Source: JAQVSH01 sp964451605 (GTDB taxonomy: Bacteria; Bacteroidota; Bacteroidia; Bacteroidales; UBA4181). Taken from it: a DNA stretch of 36,709 bases. This document shows, in pieces, positions 15,494 through 23,420 of this stretch. The position numbers were made by a program, and so were the translations under genes. Positions within the stretch are counted from its first letter, which is position 1. Every line of letters starts with the position of its first letter. The notes under the pieces were generated by a model, which saw only the letters and a program-made list of their open reading frames with translations, was not told the origin of the DNA and ran no database searches. Location: positions 1-36,709 of the forward strand of contig CAYVJA010000025.1 of assembly GCA_964451605.1 (NCBI GenBank), in the 5' to 3' direction.

Positions 15494-17914
15494 TTATCGG
15501 GGAAGAAGTGCGAAGTCGAGAGCCTCTTCAACCGCAGCCAGATAGTGAAAGTTGAGGCCTTCGAGGTAACGGGCATCAATCTCTTCTACATCTTTGCGGT
15601 TTTCGTCGGAGAGTAAGATTTCGGTGATGCCGCTCCGTTTGGCGGCGAGGATTTTTTCCTTAATGCCGCCTACAGGGAGGATCTTTCCCCGGAGGGTGAT
15701 TTCACCGGTCATCGCAAGCGATGGACGGACTTTCTTTCCGGTAAGGGCCGAAGCCACCGAAACAGCTATGGTGATGCCGGCCGAGGGGCCATCTTTGGGA
15801 ATTGCGCCTTCGGGTACATGCACATGGATATCGGTCTCCTCGAAGATTTCGGGGGTAAGCGCCACCTTTTCGGCGTGCGATCGCAACCACTGAATGGCAA
15901 TCACGGCCGATTCTTTCATTACATCGCCCAGGTTTCCGGTAAGGTTGAGCTTTCCTTTTCCTTTGCTGGTACTTGTCTCAACATAGAGGATTTCTCCCCC
16001 CGACGGAGTCCAGGCCAAACCGGTAACCACTCCGGTAAACTGGTTTCCGATGTATTTATCACGGTGATACTTGGCGATTCCCAGGATTTTGGCTGCCTCT
16101 TCGGGGGTGGGGTATTGGGGATAGGGAGAATCGGTGGCGATTTTCAGCGCGATATGACGAACCAATTTGGCCAACATCTTCTCAAGACGCCTTACGCCTG
16201 ATTCACGGGTGTACGATTCAATGATCGACTCCATGGTGGCATCGGGAACAGCTATCTGCGAAGCAGTAATGCCATGTTCCGACAATAGCTTGGGCATCAA
16301 ATGTTTCTGTGCTATCTCTATCTTCTCCTCTGTGATATAGCCATGCACGGAGATTACCTCCATGCGGTCGCGAAGGGCGGGATGAACACTCTCAAGTGCA
16401 TTGGCCGTAGCCACAAACATCACCTTCGACAGATCGAAATCAATCTCCAGAAAGTTGTCATGAAAAGCACCGTTTTGTTCAGGATCGAGTACTTCCAACA
16501 GGGCAGAGGCCGGATCGCCCTGCGCACTGCTCCCCAACTTGTCTATTTCATCTAATACAAATACAGGATTGGCTGTTTTTGCCTTTATCAGATTGTGGAT
16601 AATTCGGCCCGGCATGGCTCCGATATAGGTTTTTCGATGCCCCCTGATTTCCGACTCATCGTGCATACCTCCCAGCGACATACGGACGTATTGACGTCCC
16701 AATGCCGAGGCAATCGACTTTCCCAGCGAGGTTTTACCTACCCCCGGAGGGCCAACCAGGCAGAGGATGGGCGACTTCATGTCGTTCTTCAGTTTCAATA
16801 CTGCCAGATGCTCTAAAATACGCTCCTTCACTTCGTCCAGGCCGGAGTGGTCTTTATTCAGAATATCGCGGGCTCTTTCCAGGTCGAAATTATCTTTCGA
16901 GAAGTCGTTCCAGGGCAGATCGAGCAAAATATTGAGATAATTAAGCTGAACCGAATATTCGGCGGCTGCAGGATTCTGCCGTTTTAGTTTTTCGACCTCC
17001 TTGTTGAAATGGGTTGACACCTCTTTACTCCATTGCTTTTTCTTCCCCCGTTTTACCAGATCTTTAATCTCTCTTTCTACCGGGTTATTCCCCAGTTCGT
17101 TCTGAATGGTTTTTATCTGTTGTTGAAGCAGGTATTCCCTTTGTTGCTGGTCCAGATCGTGTTTTACCTTCGACTGGATGTCGCGTCGCAACTCCAACAT
17201 CTGTAGCTCTTTCGAAACCAATTCAAGTAACGCTACACCCCTGTCGGCAACCTCGTCAATTTCGAGCAGTCGCTGCTTTTCCGAAGCTTTAATGCGCGCA
17301 TTTGTTGCAATAAAATGGGTGAGGAAGTCGGGTCGTTCCGAGTTCTTGATCATAAACGATACTTCGGGCGAAGGATCGCCTGAAAGGTCGTTGATTCGAA
17401 GAAACAGCTCCTTCAACGATTCGGAGATGGCTTCAAGCTGGCGAGACTCCTGATCGGGAATCAGATCTTCCAATAAAGTTATCTTTCCTTTGAGAAAAGG
17501 GTCGGTCTGTTCGATTGACTCAAGCCGGAAACGTTTTTGGCCTCTGATAATGACCGATGTAGAACCATCGGGCATCTTTAGCACCTTAAGAATTTCGGCT
17601 ACCGTACCCACATTGTAGAGCTCCTTTTGGCCGGGATCCTGTATGGTGGGATTGCGCTGAGTCAGGGTACCGATAACAGGGGCCTTTTTGTGGCACGCCT
17701 CAACCAGCCGGATAGAACGGTCGCGTCCAACGGTAATCGGAATGATTACCCCCGGGAAAAGTACAGCGTTACGCAGAGGCAGAAGAGGTAACAGCTGCGG
17801 TATCTCCTGGTCGAAAGGTTTTTCTTCCTGCTCCTCAATAATGGGGAAGATTTCGCAACCTTCCCCCTCTTCCTGCATAAACATCATATCTTCTATAGAA
17901 TATTCGCGTTCCAT
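15494..17914 (-). CDS. lon: ATP-dependent protease La (Lon)
   Basis: An 806-residue LonA-type protease of normal length. It has the N-terminal substrate-binding domain (LLPLRNAVLFPGVIIP), a long coiled region, the AAA+ module with Walker A VGPPGVGKTS (near residue 393) and Walker B VFVLDEIDK, and the C-terminal protease domain with the Ser-Lys pair Ser711 (DGPSAG) and Lys754 (second Lys of GGIKEK). It degrades misfolded and selected regulatory proteins in the cytoplasm. It is the last gene of the minus-strand run from coaX, 69 bases after lptC, and converges with the phosphoesterase fusion gene with only 30 bases between stops. No clear terminator hairpin is visible in that gap. Confidence 0.98.
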   Translation of the reverse strand: MEREYSIEDMMFMQEEGEGCEIFPIIEEQEEKPFDQEIPQLLPLLPLRNAVLFPGVIIPITVGRDRSIRLVEACHKKAPVIGTLTQRNPTIQDPGQKELYNVGTVAEILKVLKMPDGSTSVIIRGQKRFRLESIEQTDPFLKGKITLLEDLIPDQESRQLEAISESLKELFLRINDLSGDPSPEVSFMIKNSERPDFLTHFIATNARIKASEKQRLLEIDEVADRGVALLELVSKELQMLELRRDIQSKVKHDLDQQQREYLLQQQIKTIQNELGNNPVEREIKDLVKRGKKKQWSKEVSTHFNKEVEKLKRQNPAAAEYSVQLNYLNILLDLPWNDFSKDNFDLERARDILNKDHSGLDEVKERILEHLAVLKLKNDMKSPILCLVGPPGVGKTSLGKSIASALGRQYVRMSLGGMHDESEIRGHRKTYIGAMPGRIIHNLIKAKTANPVFVLDEIDKLGSSAQGDPASALLEVLDPEQNGAFHDNFLEIDFDLSKVMFVATANALESVHPALRDRMEVISVHGYITEEKIEIAQKHLMPKLLSEHGITASQIAVPDATMESIIESYTRESGVRRLEKMLAKLVRHIALKIATDSPYPQYPTPEEAAKILGIAKYHRDKYIGNQFTGVVTGLAWTPSGGEILYVETSTSKGKGKLNLTGNLGDVMKESAVIAIQWLRSHAEKVALTPEIFEETDIHVHVPEGAIPKDGPSAGITIAVSVASALTGKKVRPSLAMTGEITLRGKILPVGGIKEKILAAKRSGITEILLSDENRKDVEEIDARYLEGLNFHYLAAVEEALDFALLPR

Positions 17915-17983
17915 TTTGTCTGATTTCTCTGAGTCGTTGATTCAACACGCCCTGCCTCATAAACAACGGCTGCATAAAAATGT

Positions 17984-18715
17984 TTAGCTTGCCGGGACGA
18001 TAGCTGTTGAATCGATGGTGCCCAATCGTCGGTAACCTGACCTTGGGGGAGCCTGAAGCCGGGGAACGGTGTCGGGTTCAACGGCTCTGAGTGTGTCGGG
18101 GACTACTCTCGCAGAGTCGTTGTCTCCTTTGGTGAGTTGCGACATTTTTGCAGCAATGTCGCCTTTGCTGTTGTATAGCGAGAAGAGTGTGAAATCGCCC
18201 TCTTCAAGATACGATTCTAACCCGTTCTCCCCGATAATTACCCCCTTATTCACTTTGGTGATACGGGCCACCATACGGGTATAAATTTTCTGGTTCTGTT
18301 CGTCCCAGAAGAGTTGTTCGGTGTTGATTCTATCACCGGCCTTATTGAATCCTACCACGTCGCCACGTCCTTCCCATAACTTTTGTTTTTCGTGATAGAT
18401 GGCGTACCTGGCTGTGATCTCACCCCTGATAAGGGTGTCCTGTTCGAAAGCCTCCACGTGAATTCCTTCCGGGAATTCGGTGTAGGGGTTCTCTTCGTCG
18501 GCAAAAGAGAGCATAAGAGGGGCTCTCACTCTTGCTTTGAGCCTTCCCGAATCGGTGTAGATCATATCCAGATTCCGGGTAGTCAGGAGTGGCTCCTTGC
18601 TTTCGTTCTCCAGTTTACGTATGGTCTCCATATCATTCCGACATGCTGAAGCCGTCAGAACCATTGCCACAACCAAAAGAGGCCGGGTAATGCGGAAAAG
18701 AGCGGGCTTCGGCAT
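17984..18715 (-). CDS. lptC: LPS export protein LptC (periplasmic, probable lipoprotein)
   Basis: A 243-residue protein with an N-terminal hydrophobic segment (LLVVAMVLTASAC) and a possible lipidation site at Cys25, as in many Bacteroidota LptC proteins in place of the transmembrane anchor known from E. coli. The following LptC/OstA-like beta-jellyroll (about residues 45-190: MIYTDSGRLKARVRAP, IHVEAFEQD, LWEGRGDVV) fits the bridge that passes LPS from the inner-membrane LptBFG complex to LptA. The C-terminal 40 residues are proline-rich and probably disordered. The gene follows a TPR protein gene after 37 bases and precedes lon. The family call is firm; lipidation is inferred from the Cys and its context only. 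Confidence 0.87.
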   Translation of the reverse strand: MPKPALFRITRPLLVVAMVLTASACRNDMETIRKLENESKEPLLTTRNLDMIYTDSGRLKARVRAPLMLSFADEENPYTEFPEGIHVEAFEQDTLIRGEITARYAIYHEKQKLWEGRGDVVGFNKAGDRINTEQLFWDEQNQKIYTRMVARITKVNKGVIIGENGLESYLEEGDFTLFSLYNSKGDIAAKMSQLTKGDNDSARVVPDTLRAVEPDTVPRLQAPPRSGYRRLGTIDSTAIVPAS

Positions 18716-18752
18716 GTCGGAAACAGGAAACGCAGTTGAATGGATGAAACAA

Positions 18753-20132
18753 TTAGTATCTGACGCGGGTGGTTTCGTTAATCCAACCGCCCGCAGTATA
18801 GGAGTCGCCCTCCTTCACACTGAAGAAGAAGCCATCCTCGCTCGAAGGGAACTGCTTGGAATAGATGCCAATCAATTCATTTGCCTTATCGGCACAGTTG
18901 CTGTCGACACTTTTAGCCTTCATGAATTTATCGACAGCTGCCCAATAAACGGTTCTTCTCTTAAAGTTTGCTTCGGCCGAATCGCCGCCGAACATCGATT
19001 TGGCTCCCTGGGCATAGATAGTACCCACCAGGAGATAGGGATCGCCCCAGTTCTCGCGGGCACTGATGGCTAAACGGGCATATTTTAGTGCCTCCAACGG
19101 TTTCGAGAGCTGGTTCTGCTGAATCAGTGCCATCTGATAATAGTAATCGGCTTTATTTTCGGCTACGGTATCCGTATCGATGGCTATCTGCAGATACTCA
19201 ACTGCTTTGGCGTAATTCTCTTTGCGGAGCATGAGTTTGGCCATGCCGTAAGAGGCCTGGGCAGAGGGCTCCTTCTGGATGAGTTTCTCGGTAACCTTCT
19301 CGAACAGGGCGGCAGCTGCCGGGTCGCCCTCAATGCAGTTATTCTTAATAAGAAGGGTCTGGATGCGTTTCAACAGATCCACATCTTCGGGATTGGCCGC
19401 GAATTGGGGTTCGAAAATGCGGATAATGTTGGCGCAGTCGGCAACGCCACTGGAAACGAAAAGAGAGTTGATTTGCGCCTTCAGTGTGGGAAGATCTGCA
19501 TGGTCGGGTTGCATCGCCATTTTTCTGTCTACCCACATTCTTACCCTGTCGTAGGTGCTAAATACCTCATCGGCCTGTACCTCGCCGGTTTTGAACTGCT
19601 CGATGAGCGTAGAGAAGTAGGCCCAGATCTCATCAGGTTCGGCATTAGGACCCTGTTCACGGAGGTAGCGGTCCAGATTGTTGCGAATCTGCATACGGAT
19701 ACGCGGATCGTCTCTGCGGGGATGATGACGGTAAAGGTCCATCCCGATGTATTGCGATACCCGAAGCTCATCCTGGGGATAGAATTCCATACGGGTTTTG
19801 TAAATAGTCAACAGGGTGTCCATATAGGCCGCTTTCTTATCGGCATTGGTTTCCTCCATCAAAAACTTCATATACATCGTGGCGCCGTCTACCACAAGGA
19901 ATTTGCTCGAATTGGGGCAGGCATCAAAGGCTTTTCGCCAGTAAGGAAGAGCAGCCGCATAATTTTTTGTTCGGAAGTTGCCCCTGTATAATTGGTTGTT
20001 CATGAGGCAGTCGATACTGTCCTGCCCTTTGCCGTACTTTGTTGCGCTTGCCCGTCCGGTTTGGCCGGAAACCGGGAGAAAAGCAAACAACGCTGCTGCC
20101 AGAGTCAAGAAGAAGAGTCCCGTTTTTTTCAT
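18753..20132 (-). CDS. Exported TPR protein, function unknown
   Basis: A 459-residue protein with a signal peptide (TGLFFLTLAAALFAFLPVSGQ). The mature part is alpha-helical with tetratricopeptide-like pairs, clearest at about residues 290-370 (SYGMAKLMLRKENYAKAVEYLQIAI, then YYYQMALIQQNQLSKPLEALKYARLAI), and an N-terminal unit (YRGNFRTKNYAAALPYWRKAFD). I start at the ATG at 20132; the preceding in-frame GTG adds only one residue. TPR proteins usually act as scaffolds for complexes. Its place between an outer-membrane barrel gene and lptC suggests a periplasmic envelope-assembly job, but no specific role can be read from the sequence. There is no lipobox Cys. Confidence 0.85.
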   Translation of the reverse strand: MKKTGLFFLTLAAALFAFLPVSGQTGRASATKYGKGQDSIDCLMNNQLYRGNFRTKNYAAALPYWRKAFDACPNSSKFLVVDGATMYMKFLMEETNADKKAAYMDTLLTIYKTRMEFYPQDELRVSQYIGMDLYRHHPRRDDPRIRMQIRNNLDRYLREQGPNAEPDEIWAYFSTLIEQFKTGEVQADEVFSTYDRVRMWVDRKMAMQPDHADLPTLKAQINSLFVSSGVADCANIIRIFEPQFAANPEDVDLLKRIQTLLIKNNCIEGDPAAAALFEKVTEKLIQKEPSAQASYGMAKLMLRKENYAKAVEYLQIAIDTDTVAENKADYYYQMALIQQNQLSKPLEALKYARLAISARENWGDPYLLVGTIYAQGAKSMFGGDSAEANFKRRTVYWAAVDKFMKAKSVDSNCADKANELIGIYSKQFPSSEDGFFFSVKEGDSYTAGGWINETTRVRY

Positions 20133-20183
20133 CACTTTCTAATTTTTATCTATTTGTATAATTGCTATATCCAATTGTCGGGA

Positions 20184-21461
20184 TTAATCCCATTTGCGTT
20201 TCAGGAACCAAAAGTCGAATAAAGATACGCTAATGCTTACAATATGCAGGTTCTCACGGATTAAATTTTTGCTTTTCGTGCCTTTGGTCTCAAACGAATA
20301 GGAGATATTACACATCGTCCTGTCTTGTCGGAACGGTAAACCCAGACCGGCGGTAATTCCCAGATTTTTGGGCTTCTCACCCTGTACAGTAAAATAAGAA
20401 TCAGAGAGATACGCTCCCAGACGATACGCTATCCGCTGATAGTATTTGCTCCTGACGCCTCTCTGTCCAATCGGTACAAATTGCGCGCCAAAACTGATTT
20501 TTCCGGCATTCGTGAGGGTGTCGTTACTGAAGAAAAAATCGGTATCACCCCATTTCCGATAGGAGTAATCTACTCCGACCAGCCATTGATCCTGATAGTT
20601 ATAGAAGAGGCCAATTCCCAGCGCCTGGGGCAAACGAATAGAGTGCTTCTTCCCCTTTGCATACGATATGGTATCGTGATATCCTTCGTACGAACTGAAT
20701 GTACTGAGCATGGCCTCTCTCACTCTCAACCTGTTGGCAGGTTCGAAGGTAAGACCTGCCGTCAGGCGGTTCTTTTCGCCCCAACTGTGAGTATACTGAG
20801 CACCGGCCTGAAAATGAAAACCTTTGGCCTGCAGCTCGCGCGTAGAAATGATTGTGAGTGCATTGGCATCGAATGGAAAGGAAGTAGTGTTTTTATAGGA
20901 GAGGGTACCAAAAAGCCAGGAGAGATTTGCTCCAACCGAGAAATTTCCGATCGATACCCCATGACCCCACAGCAGACGGTTAATTCCCCCATCGCCCTGA
21001 TTGAGATAGTCAACCGTTGTTCCCAATTCGGGATCGGGGCGCCCATACCGAATCAGGTTATAGCCGACAGAAGAGTAGGGCAGGAGTCCCAGAACCGAAT
21101 TCCACCGTTTACTCATGATCGGGAAGCTGAAGAGGATATGGTTGAGGTTAACTGTCCAGTCTTTTTCGGTAGAAGAGCCGCTGCTGAAACGGGAGTAGCG
21201 CGACGAGCCGCCAAAGTGGAGAATAAACGATACGCTGTCCTGTTCGGTATAGGAGGCAGGGTTCATTAACGAGGGTACATTATTTTGGCGAAAGCCGATA
21301 CCCAAATAACCCATACCCAGCTGCATACCGTACGATTCCGGCGCCAACTCGCCTATTCCGAAACGGGAATAGGGCGATTGTGTATGGTTCTGTCCCGCAA
21401 TCGGGAGCAGGGAGTAACAGAGTAGGAAAAGAGCCGGAAATAGCTTTTTATAGGTTTGCAT
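20184..21461 (-). CDS. Outer-membrane beta-barrel protein, function unknown
   Basis: A 425-residue protein with a signal peptide (LFPALFLLCYSLLPIAGQ) followed by many amphipathic strands and an end (ISVSLFDFWFLKRKWD) rich in aromatic residues. The N-terminal plug-like segment SPYSRFGIGEL...LMNPASYTEQD recalls FadL/OmpP1-type transport barrels and the PorV group, but the match is too loose to name it. I choose ATG 21461 because it places the signal peptide at the start; an upstream in-frame start at 21512 would put 17 polar residues in front. It overlaps the end of coaX by 14 bases, so the two are translationally linked. The neighbouring lptC and TPR genes hint at an envelope role. Confidence 0.82.
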   Translation of the reverse strand: MQTYKKLFPALFLLCYSLLPIAGQNHTQSPYSRFGIGELAPESYGMQLGMGYLGIGFRQNNVPSLMNPASYTEQDSVSFILHFGGSSRYSRFSSGSSTEKDWTVNLNHILFSFPIMSKRWNSVLGLLPYSSVGYNLIRYGRPDPELGTTVDYLNQGDGGINRLLWGHGVSIGNFSVGANLSWLFGTLSYKNTTSFPFDANALTIISTRELQAKGFHFQAGAQYTHSWGEKNRLTAGLTFEPANRLRVREAMLSTFSSYEGYHDTISYAKGKKHSIRLPQALGIGLFYNYQDQWLVGVDYSYRKWGDTDFFFSNDTLTNAGKISFGAQFVPIGQRGVRSKYYQRIAYRLGAYLSDSYFTVQGEKPKNLGITAGLGLPFRQDRTMCNISYSFETKGTKSKNLIRENLHIVSISVSLFDFWFLKRKWD

Positions 21462-22182
21462 TGTATAGGAGTATTCTGAAGAGGCCGTACAACACCAGAT
21501 GCGGTTCTGCAAAGATGTGATAATTTAGGAATTTCTCAAAGAGGAAGAGGTCTCCTCCGGTGGCCACAACATGTAAATCTGGATATTGTTGTCTGCAGCG
21601 TTCTATATATCCCGCCGTTTCGAAGAGTATTCCCTGCATAATCCCCCCATTTAACGCATCGGCTGTTGTAACGGGAGGATAATCGGGAACATCCGTAAGT
21701 GTTGCCAGGGGAAGCCGACGGGTAAATTGATGAAGCGCTTCTGCGCGCATACGAAGGCCGGGCGAAATCACGCCCCCCAGAAAGTCGCCCTCGCGCGAAG
21801 TGAGATCGATGGTGAGTGCAGTACCGGCATCGACAATCAACAGCGGCTTGCCTCCATGCAGAAAGTGGGCTCCGGCAGCGGCACAAAGCCTGTCTTTTCC
21901 CAATGTTTCGGGGGTTGCATAGCCATTTTTAAAGGGGAGAGGGGTGTTGCTCTCCAGCGTGAGAAAGTAGCGTGAACGGGCCTTTATCGCCCCGGCAAGC
22001 GGAGATTCGGGCAAGCCTACGCTCGACACTATGGCACGGGAAAATGTGGCATGGCTGCCCAGAAGAGTCTTCCACTCATCGGCGTTGTCGGAATCAACCG
22101 TGAAATCCGACGTGAGCAAACCCTCTTTGAAAAAACCCAATTTAGTCCGGGAATTTCCTATGTCGACACATAAATCTGTCAT
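21448..22182 (-). CDS. coaX: Type III pantothenate kinase
   Basis: A 244-residue CoaX-type kinase, the first enzyme of coenzyme A synthesis (pantothenate plus ATP to 4'-phosphopantothenate). The ASKHA-fold motifs are present: CVDIGNSRTK at the start, TLGKDRLCAAAGA, IVDAGTALTID and GGVISPGLRMR. I use the ATG at 22182; an ATG two codons upstream (22188) is equally possible. A much longer in-frame extension to 22776 runs through the divergent promoter region and antisense to mrp, and is not real. It heads the run coaX, barrel, TPR, lptC, lon. Confidence 0.95.
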   Translation of the reverse strand: MTDLCVDIGNSRTKLGFFKEGLLTSDFTVDSDNADEWKTLLGSHATFSRAIVSSVGLPESPLAGAIKARSRYFLTLESNTPLPFKNGYATPETLGKDRLCAAAGAHFLHGGKPLLIVDAGTALTIDLTSREGDFLGGVISPGLRMRAEALHQFTRRLPLATLTDVPDYPPVTTADALNGGIMQGILFETAGYIERCRQQYPDLHVVATGGDLFLFEKFLNYHIFAEPHLVLYGLFRILLYNANL

Positions 22183-22202
22183 GCACATCTTTCTGAAAGA
22201 GG

Positions 22203-22210
22203 CAAAATTA
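22203..22210 (-). promoter_or_regulatory. Probable -7 promoter element of the coaX run
   Basis: The minus strand reads TAATTTTG, a full match to TAnnTTTG. The coaX start codon (22188 or 22182) is only about 15-21 bases beyond the box, so the mRNA leader would be roughly 8-15 bases. No good -33 box is seen. Confidence 0.5.
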
Positions 22211-22241
22211 CGTTTTTTTCGTGACTGTGGTTGTTTTTGTC

Positions 22242-22249
22242 TATTTTTG
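22242..22249 (+). promoter_or_regulatory. Probable -7 promoter element of mrp
   Basis: TATTTTTG matches TAnnTTTG and lies 47 bases upstream of the mrp ATG. It forms a divergent pair with the coaX promoter, with about 31 bases between the two boxes. The -33 element is poor. Confidence 0.5.
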
Positions 22250-22296
22250 TAGTTCGCACGGTTTCTCTGTGCTTCCGTACTTAGCGTTGACTTACT

Positions 22297-23400
22297 ATGA
22301 AATACACAGCCGAACAGATTTTCGCCGCGCTGAAACATGTGCGTCATCCGGCCGAAGGCAAAGATGTGGTAACACTCAATATGGTAAGCGATCTCCGGAT
22401 CTCTGATAATTCGGTGGCTTTTGTCCTCACCTTCCGGAAATGGAACGACCCTTCCATGATGTCGGTTCGTAAAGGGTGTGAGAAGGCTCTTACCTATTAT
22501 GTCGACCCCGCACTGGAGGCCGATATTCGTGTAGAATCGCTCGAGGCTCCCGAAGTGAAAGAGCCGCCACTGCCACAAGCCCGCAACATCATTGCTATCT
22601 CCTCGGGCAAAGGAGGCGTCGGAAAATCGACAGTGGCCGCCAATCTGGCAGTAGCTCTTGCCCGTCTCGGTAACCGGGTGGGATTGATCGATGCCGATGT
22701 ATACGGCCCTTCGGTTCCTAAAATGTTTGGGGTGGAGGAGGAGAAACCTGCCGGCAGAGAGGTCGATGGCCGTCATCTGATTGTTCCCATCGAACAGTAT
22801 CAGGTGAAGCTCTTATCGGTAGGTTTCTTTGTGAAGCCCCAAGATGCAGTAGTATGGCGGGGCCCTATGGCCACTTCGGCACTTAAACAGCTCTTCCAGC
22901 AGGCCGATTGGGGCGAGCTCGACTTTCTGCTGATTGACCTGCCTCCGGGAACCGGAGATGTGCACCTTACTATGGTACAGGAGTTGCCGGTTACAGGTGC
23001 TGTCATTGTAAGTACGCCTCAGGAGGTTGCCCTTGTCGATGCCGTTAAGGGAATCAATATGTTCAGAAACGACAAGATTAATGTACCCATTCTGGGATTG
23101 GTAGAGAATATGGCCTGGTTTACGCCCGAAGACGCCCCTGAAAAGAGATACTATCTTTTTGGTCGCGAAGGGTGCAAAGCGCTTGCCGAGAAAGAGGGGA
23201 TTGCCCTTCTGGGACAGATTCCCATTGTCGGATCCATTTGCGAAAGTGGCGATTCGGGCCGACCCATTGCCCTCGACGAGAATCATCCGGCAGGAAGAGC
23301 CTTTATGCAACTTGCTTCCGAAATGGTTCGCAGGGTTGAGGAACGAAATGCTCAGGCCGAACCTACCCGTCGGGTTACTATGGACAAACATTCACACTAA
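22297..23400 (+). CDS. mrp: Mrp/NBP35-family ATPase, iron-sulfur cluster carrier
   Basis: A 367-residue protein with an N-terminal MIP18/DUF59 domain (about residues 5-85) and a ParA-like P-loop ATPase (deviant Walker A SSGKGGVGKST near 103-113, then LIDADVYGPSVP and LLIDLPPGTGDVHLT). The family (E. coli Mrp/ApbC) helps deliver Fe-S clusters to target proteins. The CXXC pair that holds the bridging cluster in ApbC-type members is not present: the equivalent stretch reads NMAWFTPEDAPEKRYYLFG with a lone Cys in FGREGC. The last 15 residues are polar and end in HSH. It heads the run mrp, porW, porX, tsaE, alanine-dehydrogenase-like gene. Confidence 0.94.
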   Translation: MKYTAEQIFAALKHVRHPAEGKDVVTLNMVSDLRISDNSVAFVLTFRKWNDPSMMSVRKGCEKALTYYVDPALEADIRVESLEAPEVKEPPLPQARNIIAISSGKGGVGKSTVAANLAVALARLGNRVGLIDADVYGPSVPKMFGVEEEKPAGREVDGRHLIVPIEQYQVKLLSVGFFVKPQDAVVWRGPMATSALKQLFQQADWGELDFLLIDLPPGTGDVHLTMVQELPVTGAVIVSTPQEVALVDAVKGINMFRNDKINVPILGLVENMAWFTPEDAPEKRYYLFGREGCKALAEKEGIALLGQIPIVGSICESGDSGRPIALDENHPAGRAFMQLASEMVRRVEERNAQAEPTRRVTMDKHSH

Positions 23401-23420
23401 ATCCCTTTTGAGGTGTGGTT

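Noticed and set aside
20481..21269. 262-codon plus-strand frame opposite the outer-membrane protein gene
   Set aside because: Antisense shadow; the minus-strand protein has a signal peptide and barrel pattern, this one has neither.
22183..22776. N-terminal extension of coaX to give 442 codons
   Set aside because: It would run across the divergent promoter region and antisense to mrp; MTDLCVDIGNS is the proper start of the kinase.
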